Source of the DNA: Candidatus Cloacimonadota bacterium
GTDB lineage: Bacteria; Cloacimonadota; Cloacimonadia; Cloacimonadales; Cloacimonadaceae
Direction of reading: 5' to 3'
Assembly (NCBI GenBank): GCA_012519465.1
Contig: JAAYQD010000235.1
Coordinates: 1 to 7,744 of the forward strand
DNA: 7,744 bases
Positions 1 to 6,730 of this stretch are shown here, one piece after another. Below the pieces are notes generated by a model. The model was not told the origin of the DNA. It saw nothing but the letters and a program-made list of their open reading frames with translations, and did no database searches. A program made the translations under genes and the position numbers. The stretch's first letter is position 1. Each line of letters opens with the position of its first letter.

Positions 1-166
1 TATTTTCGCCAATTTAAACCAATATACGGTTCAGTATAGCAAATAATAGGCTCTCATCGCCAAAATAAAACTAATGCAAGGCATAGTTGAAAATATGCGA
101 TGCCGCTTTTTTCACATCCTCTAAAGCCAGGGGATACCAGAGCCTAAAACCTTACTCTATAGGGTT
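1..166. other. Non-coding left edge, possible 3' end of an upstream + strand gene
   Basis: No complete gene is visible here. On the + strand the second frame is open from the window edge to a TAA at 44-46, reading IFANLNQYTVQYSK. This could be the last residues of a gene lying mostly outside the window, but 14 residues are too few to identify anything, and the first frame is also open up to a TAG at 37-39. If a + strand gene does end here, it converges with the minus-strand operon ending at 167, which would fit the two terminator-like hairpins in the interval. Confidence 0.25.
76..112. terminator. Candidate intrinsic terminator, possibly bidirectional
   Basis: GGCAT (80-84) pairs with ATGCC (100-104). 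The stem extends to GC (76-77) with GC (105-106) across a two-base AA bulge, and six T residues follow at 107-112 on the + strand. Read from the minus strand, the same hairpin is followed by an interrupted T-rich run. The 15-base loop is large and the stem is bulged, so it is weak. The place is sensible, between a possible + strand gene end and the end of the minus-strand operon. Confidence 0.35.
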
Positions 167-168
167 TT
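146..168 (-). terminator. Weak hairpin at the end of the three-gene operon
   Basis: An inverted repeat pairs AAAACC with GGTTTT, plus two inner A-T pairs around one C-A mismatch on the minus-strand transcript, with a 5-base loop. It overlaps the stop codon of the deacetylase gene. The 3' arm supplies a short U-run, but only two G-C pairs exist and no further T run follows, so termination here would be leaky or absent. The hairpin at 76-112 may be the real end of the transcript. Confidence 0.3.
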
Positions 169-1150
169 AATTACCAAGCGCCACACCACCGCTGCCATAC
201 CAGCCAGAGAGAGAGGTGAGCCTCACCCCCATATCCTGGATTTGGGTGAGGAACTTTTGCAAAGCAACCAGCTTGGCATTGTTATGACAGTGAGTGATGA
301 TGATCACAGGCTCCACTCTGCCGCGGAACCTGCCCAGATCTGAGATACGGGCGGCGATGGTGGCATCACTATTATCTGGAACGTCCAAAAACAGATCACG
401 CTTGATAGGCCTCATTCCCACGGATTGTGCCAATCTATAGCCCGCCGTATTACCAATGGTAACGCTATCCACAAACAAGAGTCCCTTGGTGCGCAAGTGT
501 TCCAACACCGTTTGCATCAAATCCTTATTCTGTGTGGCAGTGCTGCCCATATGATTGTTCAAGCCAATCGCCATGGGCATCTGTGCATAAAAGGAATCCA
601 GCATATCGCGCACGGTTTCACCATCCTGCCCCGGTTTCAGATATCTTTTGCCAGGTGAGGTCTTGGAGATCGTTGCCTCCATGGGACAGTGGATGAGTAC
701 GTCTCTGCCGCTATTTTGGGCAGCTTGTGCCGCCGCCTGGGTATGGGCGAGATCGGGCAAAATGGCAAATGCCACCTCTTTGGGCAGATTTGCAAAGCTT
801 TGCAATAAAGACCCGGTGGCATAGCCAAAGTCATCCACTATGATGATTACAGGCGGTATGTTTTCGGAATCCGTCCAAGAGTATTTATAGTTTTTCAGGC
901 TGCTATCCGCCACAGCGCTGGTTCTGGATTTGGCATCTCCTTTGCCGGGGGTCTGCTTTTGGGATGCGTCCCCTTGTTCGCCTTCCAGCAGGCTATCGCT
1001 CAGATCGAAATGGTTTTCCTGCACAGAATCTTTAGAGTTTTTCAGGTCTGCCTCGCCAATATCCTGCTTCAAGCCCTTTTGAGTCTTACAGGATGCGACC
1101 ATAAAAATAATTACAAAAAGCAGTATGCTTATCCAGAGTATTCTGGTCAT
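167..1150 (-). CDS. Divergent polysaccharide deacetylase family lipoprotein (YibQ/DUF610-like)
   Basis: A 327-aa protein if started at the ATG at 1150. It has a short basic start, a hydrophobic segment and a lipobox ending VAS-C21, so it is probably a lipoprotein. A polar linker of about 75 residues follows. The catalytic-type domain spans about 98-317 and shows the family's landmarks: VDDFGY with D106-D107, HCPME (H154, E158), NNHMGS (H200), FVDS (226-229), RDLFLD (251-256) and ITHCH (H287). This matches the divergent polysaccharide deacetylase family (Pfam Polysacc_deac_2), which has the NodB-like fold but no settled substrate; a role in envelope glycan metabolism is inference. The ATG gives an ATGA overlap with the DUF192 stop codon. 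A GTG at 1165, with GGAG 10 bases upstream, would add five residues (MEKNP) and is a real alternative. It is the last gene of the operon. Confidence 0.9.
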   Translation of the reverse strand: MTRILWISILLFVIIFMVASCKTQKGLKQDIGEADLKNSKDSVQENHFDLSDSLLEGEQGDASQKQTPGKGDAKSRTSAVADSSLKNYKYSWTDSENIPPVIIIVDDFGYATGSLLQSFANLPKEVAFAILPDLAHTQAAAQAAQNSGRDVLIHCPMEATISKTSPGKRYLKPGQDGETVRDMLDSFYAQMPMAIGLNNHMGSTATQNKDLMQTVLEHLRTKGLLFVDSVTIGNTAGYRLAQSVGMRPIKRDLFLDVPDNSDATIAARISDLGRFRGRVEPVIIITHCHNNAKLVALQKFLTQIQDMGVRLTSLSGWYGSGGVALGN

Positions 1151-1653
1151 GGGGTTCTTTTCCACGTGATGGTATCTCCATTATTAATGCTATATTTCTT
1201 GCAAATTCCTGCATTCACTTCCAGAGTATAGAGGTTATAGCCCACCACTTCAATATGTTCCTCGCTAAACGGAGTGGTATCCTCAGCAATCTGAAAGATT
1301 TTGTTTTCATAATCAATAAACAGCATATCCAGCGGGATGTAGGTATCCTTCATCCAAAAGCCATAATTCTGTTTGCCATCAAAGATAAACAGCATCCCCT
1401 GGTTTTCCTGCATGCTTTCCCGAAATTGCAGCCCTCTGTGCACGTCATCTTTCCTACTTACAATCTCGATATCAAAAGATGCCTTCACCTCGCCATCTTT
1501 GCCCAATATGCTCAGCTCGCCATCTTTGCGAAATTCATAGCTGATGGTGCTGGATTCCTGCTTATCCTTTGGCTCTTTGCTGCATTTGGACCCCAGCATC
1601 ATCGCAGATGCCAATAGGATCAGGATCAAAATGCCGATTCTGTGTCTTTTCAT
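1147..1653 (-). CDS. DUF192 family exported protein
   Basis: A 168-aa protein. Residues 1-23 form a basic and then hydrophobic export signal, followed by C24. The DUF192 domain covers about 56-165 and carries its hallmarks: RGLQFRESM (73-81), GMLF (86-89), FWMKDT (99-104) followed by IPLDMLFID, and VNAG (146-149). DUF192 (PF02643) is a widespread small beta-rich domain of unknown biochemical function, often exported. The length is ordinary for a family member with a signal peptide. The residue before C24 is Lys (GSKC), which departs from the usual Gly/Ala/Ser of a lipobox, so lipidation is uncertain and Sec cleavage into the periplasm is the alternative. The ATG at 1653 overlaps the carboxypeptidase TGA as ATGA, so translation is probably coupled to the upstream gene. 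The gene lies second of three in the operon. Confidence 0.9.
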   Translation of the reverse strand: MKRHRIGILILILLASAMMLGSKCSKEPKDKQESSTISYEFRKDGELSILGKDGEVKASFDIEIVSRKDDVHRGLQFRESMQENQGMLFIFDGKQNYGFWMKDTYIPLDMLFIDYENKIFQIAEDTTPFSEEHIEVVGYNLYTLEVNAGICKKYSINNGDTITWKRTP

Positions 1654-4547
1654 TGAATGAGGATCATCCTCCTTGTTTGAGTGTTAAGTCCGTTTATCAG
1701 ACGATACAAATATATGCCACTACCCACATTTTGTCCAGCATTATCTTTTCCATCCCATCCCACTTGGTGAGCCCCTGCCTCCAAACGCTCCTCAAAAAGC
1801 GTCTTCACAAGCTGCCCTTTGAGGTTGTATATCCTCATGCTGCTGGGCTTTAGGCTATCTGCTATCCAAAACCTGATCTGGGTATGAGGGTTGAAAGGAT
1901 TGGGATAGTTTTGCATCAAGGCAAAGGGTGCCGCCACCTGATTATCATCAGGATTCGCAGTACCGGGATGCCAGTTTATCTGATGATTTGCTCCATTAAG
2001 AGCATAATTACACACCACCTCCGCCACCGAGCCACTCAAGATCTCTTGCACGCTTTGCAGGCTCTCCTCCAGCTTCACCCAGGCAAATGCCTTACCATCC
2101 CTATTTAACGCCACATAACCGCCCACGTCTTGGGGATCAAGCTCTATATCCCACACGCTGTCTTCATCGGGGCTAATCAACTGTATATCCAATGCACACA
2201 GCGAGTTTGCCGGCTGGAAGGTCATTGTGTGTCCATTCCCCTCAAAGCTATGCTCTGCCAGCACCTCGGCGAAGGGATATTCCTCCCCGCCCTGAGCGGC
2301 AAAACGATACGTGGGATCGTAGATATATTGCGCCACCAGGAAGGCATCCACAGAGCTTAAATCCCCGCTGCCATCCACATCACAGGCGGCGATCAGATCG
2401 GGCTGCCAGGGACGCGGAATATCATCAGGATCCAAGCCCACGCTATAATCCAAGATGGCTTGCAGGTCTTTCACGCTTATTATCCTATCCCCAGTGGCAT
2501 CTCCCAAAAACCTCTCTGTTGTGGAATAGCCAGTCACCGTCAAATCATCTATATAAATGCCATCCCTGTTGGTGTACCAATCCGTTTGAATCCTAAAGCG
2601 CAAGTGCAGATCGCCCCCATCATAATCTGATATCGGGATGATGCGGTATGCCCAGCCCACCTGCGTGCCGGTAAAGACCGCCAATTGCTGCCAATTCTCC
2701 CCATCGCGGGAGGCCTCCAGATAGGCAAAGTCATAATTCGTTTCCAAGATATGCTTTTCCAGCAAGGTCAATTTGGCATTCTCAATCTGCGAGAGATCGA
2801 TGGGGTTGGTGAGGCGGCAGGATTTGTTGATATTATTGGCATAATTGCCACTGGGAGAATCCGTAAGCCTGTTATCACCCTCATAATGGATTATCCCCCA
2901 AGGCTGGTCTGCCGTCCAATTATCCATATTGTCAAAGGCATCCTCAAACAAAACCTCCGGTTCCTCATAGATAAATACCAGCCGGTTGTCCTCTGCCGTC
3001 AGCAAAAACTGCTTTTCATAAAACACAAAGTCTTCGCGGATAAATTTGGCATTGTAATACCCTTCCTGGATGTCTTCAAAGCTGAAGGAGCCGTTGGCAT
3101 CCGCCTCCGCTGTGAGGGGAGGATTGGTATTTATCTCCACGCTAAAATCGTCTATCCCAACTCCATCCACATCGCGGATTTGCCCCCAAAAGTCCGTTTG
3201 CCCCGCTTCCATTAATACAAAGTCAAGATCCACCCTGCCACTGGCGGGAACGGTTATCTGCTGGCTGTGGGCTATATAGCCATCCGCCTCTGCCCTGATG
3301 GTATACGATCCTGGCAAGAGCAGGCGATGATAGTCTCCCCACACACTGCCGGCATGCATCACCTTGTCATTGCCCACCACATGGATGGTGGCATCACCCA
3401 GAGGCATTCCACCCTCGGATGTCACTGTGCCATGCACGCCGTTTTGCACAAATTCCAAGAGGCACAGCATGGATTCTTTGTTGAGATCCCAATACATGGG
3501 CAATTGACTGGCGGGAGGCCACTTGGTGGTGCCAATCTCCGCCGTCAGATCTATGCAATCCGTATATCCATAAGACCAATCCTGCAATGAACCGGTGATC
3601 ACATACCATTGCGCCCCATTCACCACTCCTTCTGGGAATTGCGTGCTATTATACAACATACTGTTTTCGCGGGAATAGGTGAGCGCCGCCTCCCGGATGA
3701 GATCGTTATCCGGGGTCAGCGTAAAGGTGTAATCCCATGGGTAATTGATCACAATCTCGCCCCCATGGAAGTTTGTGGAAAGCTGGAAGTTGCGTGCCTG
3801 GCTAAAATCCATCACGGCGATGTTTTCCGGCGCCCAGGGAGAGCCATCCGGATGCTGGTCTCCAGAAGGCATCGGATAGTTTCTGTTCAAATCGATATTC
3901 TGTGCATTATAGCGCCGTCCCGCCACAAATCCATCGGGATTCAGCATCGGACAAATCCAGATTTCAGTATTATCCACAATCTCTGTGATGCGTGCGTCGC
4001 TGCCATACTCCGAGGTGAGAAGCTGTATCAAACGGATCAAAAGATCATAGCCCACCGGCTCATCACCATGGATGGAGGCAATATAGCGAAATTCCGGCTC
4101 CGGCTCGTCTTGCTCCACGTTATCCGAGATTTTCATAAAGTAAATGGGACGCCCCTGCACGGATGAGCCAATCATCTCCAAGTGGCAAAGCTCCGGATAT
4201 TGAGTGGCGGTTTGCTGCATAAAATCCACGTACTCATCAATGCTGTAATAATCATCCCGCTCCCCTCCCCTTATGGGCGGACGGGAATTCAGCATGCGTG
4301 CCAATTCAGGAGCAGGATTGGGCAGCCGTGTGGCATCCATCCCCGCATCCAAAATGCCTTGATACTCCGCCTCATCACGCACATAAGCCATAATCGTGCC
4401 GGTATTGCGGTTAACGCCGTCAATGCTGATATTCAGCGTGTTGAGGGTCTTTACTTCCCTATCCACATCCCATGTCTGAATATGCACGGGAAACGCAAAT
4501 ATCAGCCCAGCCATAAGTAGAAGAATGATTGTATGTGCTAATCTCAT
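1650..4547 (-). CDS. Secreted M14 zinc carboxypeptidase (N/E-like) with MAM-like, dockerin-like and C-terminal sorting domains
   Basis: A 965-aa protein. Residues 1-18 or so are a signal peptide. The M14 peptidase domain (about 98-368) has Zn ligands H160 and E163 (HGDE) and H261 (NFHGGE), substrate-binding NR in LNRNYP (N221-R222), Y315 upstream of GSLQDW, and catalytic Glu E337 in TAEIG. Next come a transthyretin-like carboxypeptidase regulatory domain (about 370-448), a second one (452-525), an immune-inhibitor-A/MAM-like jelly roll (about 530-674), and a dockerin-like pair of calcium loops beginning D683 and D723. An unassigned segment follows (755-860), then a FlgD-like/type IX sorting domain (876-965) with YPNPFNP and SGIYLYRL. 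The enzyme should remove C-terminal residues from peptides outside the outer membrane. The peptidase-TTL arrangement resembles animal carboxypeptidases E/M/N/D, which prefer basic C-terminal residues; that specificity is not proven here. AAAGGA (4560-4555) lies 7 bases before the ATG. It is the first gene of the operon. Confidence 0.93.
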   Translation of the reverse strand: MRLAHTIILLLMAGLIFAFPVHIQTWDVDREVKTLNTLNISIDGVNRNTGTIMAYVRDEAEYQGILDAGMDATRLPNPAPELARMLNSRPPIRGGERDDYYSIDEYVDFMQQTATQYPELCHLEMIGSSVQGRPIYFMKISDNVEQDEPEPEFRYIASIHGDEPVGYDLLIRLIQLLTSEYGSDARITEIVDNTEIWICPMLNPDGFVAGRRYNAQNIDLNRNYPMPSGDQHPDGSPWAPENIAVMDFSQARNFQLSTNFHGGEIVINYPWDYTFTLTPDNDLIREAALTYSRENSMLYNSTQFPEGVVNGAQWYVITGSLQDWSYGYTDCIDLTAEIGTTKWPPASQLPMYWDLNKESMLCLLEFVQNGVHGTVTSEGGMPLGDATIHVVGNDKVMHAGSVWGDYHRLLLPGSYTIRAEADGYIAHSQQITVPASGRVDLDFVLMEAGQTDFWGQIRDVDGVGIDDFSVEINTNPPLTAEADANGSFSFEDIQEGYYNAKFIREDFVFYEKQFLLTAEDNRLVFIYEEPEVLFEDAFDNMDNWTADQPWGIIHYEGDNRLTDSPSGNYANNINKSCRLTNPIDLSQIENAKLTLLEKHILETNYDFAYLEASRDGENWQQLAVFTGTQVGWAYRIIPISDYDGGDLHLRFRIQTDWYTNRDGIYIDDLTVTGYSTTERFLGDATGDRIISVKDLQAILDYSVGLDPDDIPRPWQPDLIAACDVDGSGDLSSVDAFLVAQYIYDPTYRFAAQGGEEYPFAEVLAEHSFEGNGHTMTFQPANSLCALDIQLISPDEDSVWDIELDPQDVGGYVALNRDGKAFAWVKLEESLQSVQEILSGSVAEVVCNYALNGANHQINWHPGTANPDDNQVAAPFALMQNYPNPFNPHTQIRFWIADSLKPSSMRIYNLKGQLVKTLFEERLEAGAHQVGWDGKDNAGQNVGSGIYLYRLINGLNTQTRRMILIQ
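1659..1674 (-). promoter_or_regulatory. Shine-Dalgarno inside a small hairpin before the DUF192 gene
   Basis: On the minus strand the last codons of the carboxypeptidase contain AAGGAGGA (1674-1667), a strong Shine-Dalgarno sequence but 14 bases from the DUF192 ATG. Part of it, GAGGA (1671-1667), is perfectly complementary to TCCTC (1663-1659) across a TGA loop. The hairpin would hide the site until the ribosome finishing the carboxypeptidase melts it, and the ATGA overlap follows directly. The pairing is seen in the sequence. The coupling role is inference, because the same bases also encode the conserved RMILIQ tail. Confidence 0.45.
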
Positions 4548-4601
4548 CTTTCAATCCTTTATGCTCCATCTAATCCGACAAAGCCTCTTGATGCCCGCAT
4601 A

Positions 4602-4630
4602 TATATGCAATATATGTGCCTTGTGTACAA
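4602..4630 (-). promoter_or_regulatory. Weak candidate promoter for the carboxypeptidase operon
   Basis: TTGTAC (4630-4625) and CATATA (4607-4602) are separated by 17 bases on the minus strand, which would give a leader of about 45 bases. Both boxes are imperfect, and a TATATT within the spacer (minus strand) is an alternative -10. The -10 overlaps a perfect 12-bp palindrome, GCATATATATGC (4597-4608), which could be an operator or simply AT-rich promoter DNA. The -35 overlaps the T tract that ends the SRP RNA, so read-through from ffs is another possible source of transcript. Confidence 0.3.
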
Positions 4631-4638
4631 AATAAAAA
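4629..4638 (-). terminator. U-tract ending the SRP RNA
   Basis: Directly after the 3' arm of the SRP RNA closing helix, the minus strand reads TTTTTATTTT. An 8-bp perfect G-C-rich closing stem followed at once by nine U in ten bases looks like an intrinsic terminator in which the folded RNA itself is the hairpin. Confidence 0.65.
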
Positions 4639-4734
4639 TGCCAGGCAAACAACTGCACATGGAATACTTCGCTTAATGCTGCTTCATTCCTGACCTGACA
4701 TGGTTCACGAGCATCCATTGCGTTGCGCCTGGCA
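4639..4734 (-). ncRNA. ffs: Small bacterial signal recognition particle RNA (4.5S RNA)
   Basis: This RNA pairs with the protein Ffh to form the SRP, which delivers nascent membrane and exported proteins to FtsY and the translocon. The minus strand holds the family signature GTCAGGTCAGGAATGAAGCA, almost identical to the E. coli 4.5S apex. Closing arms TGCCAGGC (4734-4727) and GCCTGGCA (4646-4639) are perfectly complementary. Further in, CAAC/GTTG, GCA/TGC and ATGGA/TCCAT pair in register (4725-4714 with 4650-4663). The GGAA tetraloop (4690-4687) is closed by A-U where E. coli has C-G, a compensatory change that supports a real fold. The length of about 96 nt fits the small type with no Alu domain. 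Exact ends are inferred from the closing helix; the mature 5' end could be a few bases longer. Confidence 0.92.
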
Positions 4735-4738
4735 ATGT

Positions 4739-4767
4739 CAAGATTGGGGCAGCCCCTGATTTGTCAA
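4739..4767 (-). promoter_or_regulatory. ffs: Candidate promoter of the SRP RNA
   Basis: A perfect -35 box TTGACA (4767-4762) on the minus strand stands at the right distance for a start just before the SRP RNA. The -10 region at 16-17 bases spacing (AATCTT or ATCTTG) is a poor match to consensus. The spacer contains a compact G-C dyad, GGGGC-A-GCCCC (4746-4756). The -35 is convincing; the -10 is not. Confidence 0.4.
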
Positions 4768-4830
4768 TACAAAAATCCCTCTCACCTCTTCCTTCGCTGC
4801 CTATATCCTTTCATTTTGTGCTAATTAGCC

Positions 4831-4859
4831 TTGACGAGAAAAGCCCCTTGGGAAATAAT
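4831..4859 (+). promoter_or_regulatory. glnS: Promoter of glnS
   Basis: TTGACG (4831-4836) and AATAAT (4854-4859) each match the sigma-70 consensus at five of six positions, with the ideal 17-base spacer. Transcription would start near 4866, leaving a leader of about 27 bases with AAGG (4881-4884) 8 bases ahead of the ATG at 4893. The promoter position rules out upstream in-frame starts such as the TTG at 4761. Confidence 0.7.
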
Positions 4860-4892
4860 GACATTATATTGAAATATATTAAGGTAAAGACA

Positions 4893-6605
4893 ATGGAAAA
4901 ACCAGAAACACCCATCACTGAAGATAAAGAACGGACTCCCGTCCCCAATTTTATCCGCAATATCATAGATGCGGATTTGGAGAGCGGCAAACACAATTTT
5001 ATCATCACCCGCTTCCCCCCGGAACCCAACGGATTTTTGCACATCGGCCATGCCAAATCCATCTGCCTCAATTTTGGTTTGGCAAGGGATTATAACGGCA
5101 TCTGCCACCTGCGTTTTGATGATACCAACCCCGCCAAGGAAGAGCTCTTGTATGTGCAATCCATCATGGAAGACGTAAAATGGCTGGGCTTCGATTGGGG
5201 AGACAAGCTCTTTTACGCCTCAGATTACTTTGAAAAGCTCTATGAATATGCCGAAATCCTGATCCAAGACGGCAAGGCATACGTGTGCGATTTGTGTGTG
5301 GAAGAAATAGCCGAATACCGTGGCACCCTCACCGAACCCGGCAAAAACAGCCCCTATCGCGAGCGCAGTGTGGCTGAAAACCTCAGCCTTTTCAGAGGCA
5401 TGAGAGATGGCCTCTACCCCGAAGGTTCACGCTCCCTGAGGGCAAAGATAGATATGGCGTCGCCCAATCTGAACATGCGCGATCCCGTGATCTATCGCAT
5501 CAAGATGACGGAGCATCACCGCACCGGAGATAAATGGATGATCTACCCCATGTACGATTACACCCATCCGCTCTCAGACGCCCTGGAGATGATCACCCAC
5601 TCCGTCTGCACCCTGGAATTTGAAGACCACCGCCCGCTTTATGACTGGTTTTTAGACAACCTCCCCGTGCCCAGCAACCCCCGACAAATCGAATTTGCCC
5701 GCCTCAACCTCAGCTACACAATGATGAGCAAACGCTTGCTCTTGGAACTGGTGGAAAGCGGCGTGGTGGATAATTGGGATGATCCCCGCATGCCCACCCT
5801 GGCTGGAATGCGCCGCAGAGGCATACCCCCTGCTGCCATCAGGGATTTTGCAGATCGCATCGGCGTGGCAAAGGCAAATTCTGTGGTGGATTATGAGCTG
5901 CTCCAATTCTGCGTGCGTGAAGAGCTGAATAAGACCGCCCAGCGTGTGATGGCAGTATTGGACCCCATCCCCCTCACCATCGAAAACTACCCCGAAGACC
6001 AAGTGGAAGAGCTGGATGCGGATAACAACCCCGAAGACCCCTCTGCCGGCAAACGCAAAATACCCTTTGGCAGAGAGCTGTTGGTGGAACGTGAGGATAT
6101 CTCCCTGGATCCGCCCAAAGGCTGGTTCAGGCTGGCTCCCGGCAAAGAGGTGCGCCTCAAACACGCCTATTATATCACCCTCACCCGCGTGGAGCAGGAT
6201 GCCGATGGCAATATCACCCGCCTGTTTGCCACCTACGATCCCGATTCCAGAGGAGGATGGAGCCAGGATGGCCGCAAGGTAAAAGGCACCATCCACTGGG
6301 TTTCCACACCCCACGCCATCCCCATCACCGCCCGGCTTTACGATCACCTTTTCACCCTGGCTGATTTTTCCAAAATGGAAGAAGGCAAAACCTTTCACGA
6401 TTATATCAACCCAGATTCCCTGGTCGTTCCCCCCACTGCCATGGCAGAGCCATCCCTTGCCCATGCCCAAAAAGGAGATAGCTACCAATTCCTGCGGCTG
6501 GGATATTTTACTGCAGATTATGATCATCTGCCCGATCAACCTGTCTTTAACCGCGTCACCGGCCTCCGGGATACCTGGAGCAGAAAAGCCGGGAAGAAAG
6601 GCTAA
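4893..6605 (+). CDS. glnS: Glutaminyl-tRNA synthetase
   Basis: A 570-aa cytoplasmic class I synthetase that charges tRNA-Gln with glutamine using ATP. The catalytic Rossmann domain carries the first signature in [12 protein letters not shown] (42-53) and the KMSKS-type loop as MMSKR (277-281). Residues tied to glutamine recognition in the E. coli enzyme appear at a constant offset of ten: D76 (E. coli D66), Y221 (Y211), C239 (C229) and Q265 (Q255). This argues for a true GlnRS over a non-discriminating GluRS. The C-terminal anticodon-binding beta-barrels occupy about 350-560. The length compares with 554 aa in E. coli. The start is set by the promoter at 4831-4859 and the AAGG site. It is transcribed alone, divergently from ffs and the carboxypeptidase operon. 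Having GlnRS means Gln-tRNA need not depend on the GatCAB route, although that cannot be excluded here. Confidence 0.97.
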   Translation: MEKPETPITEDKERTPVPNFIRNIIDADLESGKHNFIITRFPPEPNGFLHIGHAKSICLNFGLARDYNGICHLRFDDTNPAKEELLYVQSIMEDVKWLGFDWGDKLFYASDYFEKLYEYAEILIQDGKAYVCDLCVEEIAEYRGTLTEPGKNSPYRERSVAENLSLFRGMRDGLYPEGSRSLRAKIDMASPNLNMRDPVIYRIKMTEHHRTGDKWMIYPMYDYTHPLSDALEMITHSVCTLEFEDHRPLYDWFLDNLPVPSNPRQIEFARLNLSYTMMSKRLLLELVESGVVDNWDDPRMPTLAGMRRRGIPPAAIRDFADRIGVAKANSVVDYELLQFCVREELNKTAQRVMAVLDPIPLTIENYPEDQVEELDADNNPEDPSAGKRKIPFGRELLVEREDISLDPPKGWFRLAPGKEVRLKHAYYITLTRVEQDADGNITRLFATYDPDSRGGWSQDGRKVKGTIHWVSTPHAIPITARLYDHLFTLADFSKMEEGKTFHDYINPDSLVVPPTAMAEPSLAHAQKGDSYQFLRLGYFTADYDHLPDQPVFNRVTGLRDTWSRKAGKKG

Positions 6606-6690
6606 CTTCCACAAACCCCTGTGCCACAGCTGGCGCTGGGAATAGATACTTAATGTTTTTATGTAATTCGGAATAAAACTTGCACCCCAT

Positions 6691-6722
6691 TATAGTCAAC
6701 ATAACAAACAAATAAAAGGAAG
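6691..6722 (+). promoter_or_regulatory. Possible -10 box and ribosome binding site of the Omp28-like gene
   Basis: TATAGT (6691-6696) matches a -10 box at five of six positions, and its distance to the ATG at 6731 is the same as the -10 to ATG distance at glnS. No good -35 accompanies it. AAAGGAAG (6715-6722) is a clear Shine-Dalgarno sequence ending 8 bases before the start codon. I saw no convincing glnS terminator in 6606-6690, so partial read-through from glnS is possible. Confidence 0.45.
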
Positions 6723-6730
6723 ATACGCAC

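Noticed and set aside
33..63. Minus-strand promoter pointing out of the window (TTGGCG and TATACT)
   Set aside because: The boxes are partial and the 19-base spacer is long. No gene start can be seen on that side.
3609..4166. Plus-strand open frame of 185 codons opposite the carboxypeptidase
   Set aside because: It is antisense to the catalytic domain of a clear M14 peptidase, has no recognisable motif and no ribosome binding site of note.
4761..4892. N-terminal extension of glnS from a TTG at 4761
   Set aside because: The extension has no GlnRS similarity, starts over the ffs promoter region and contains the near-consensus glnS promoter. The ATG at 4893 has its own ribosome binding site.
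5652..6614. Long minus-strand open frame (320 codons) opposite glnS
   Set aside because: It lies wholly antisense to a well-conserved synthetase, resembles no protein family, and is Gly/His/Ile rich as expected from the C-rich third positions of glnS codons.
6621..6660. Possible terminator after glnS (CAGC-TGGC-GCTG followed later by TTTTT)
   Set aside because: The stem is only four base pairs before a mismatch, and the T run at 6656-6660 is too far from it.
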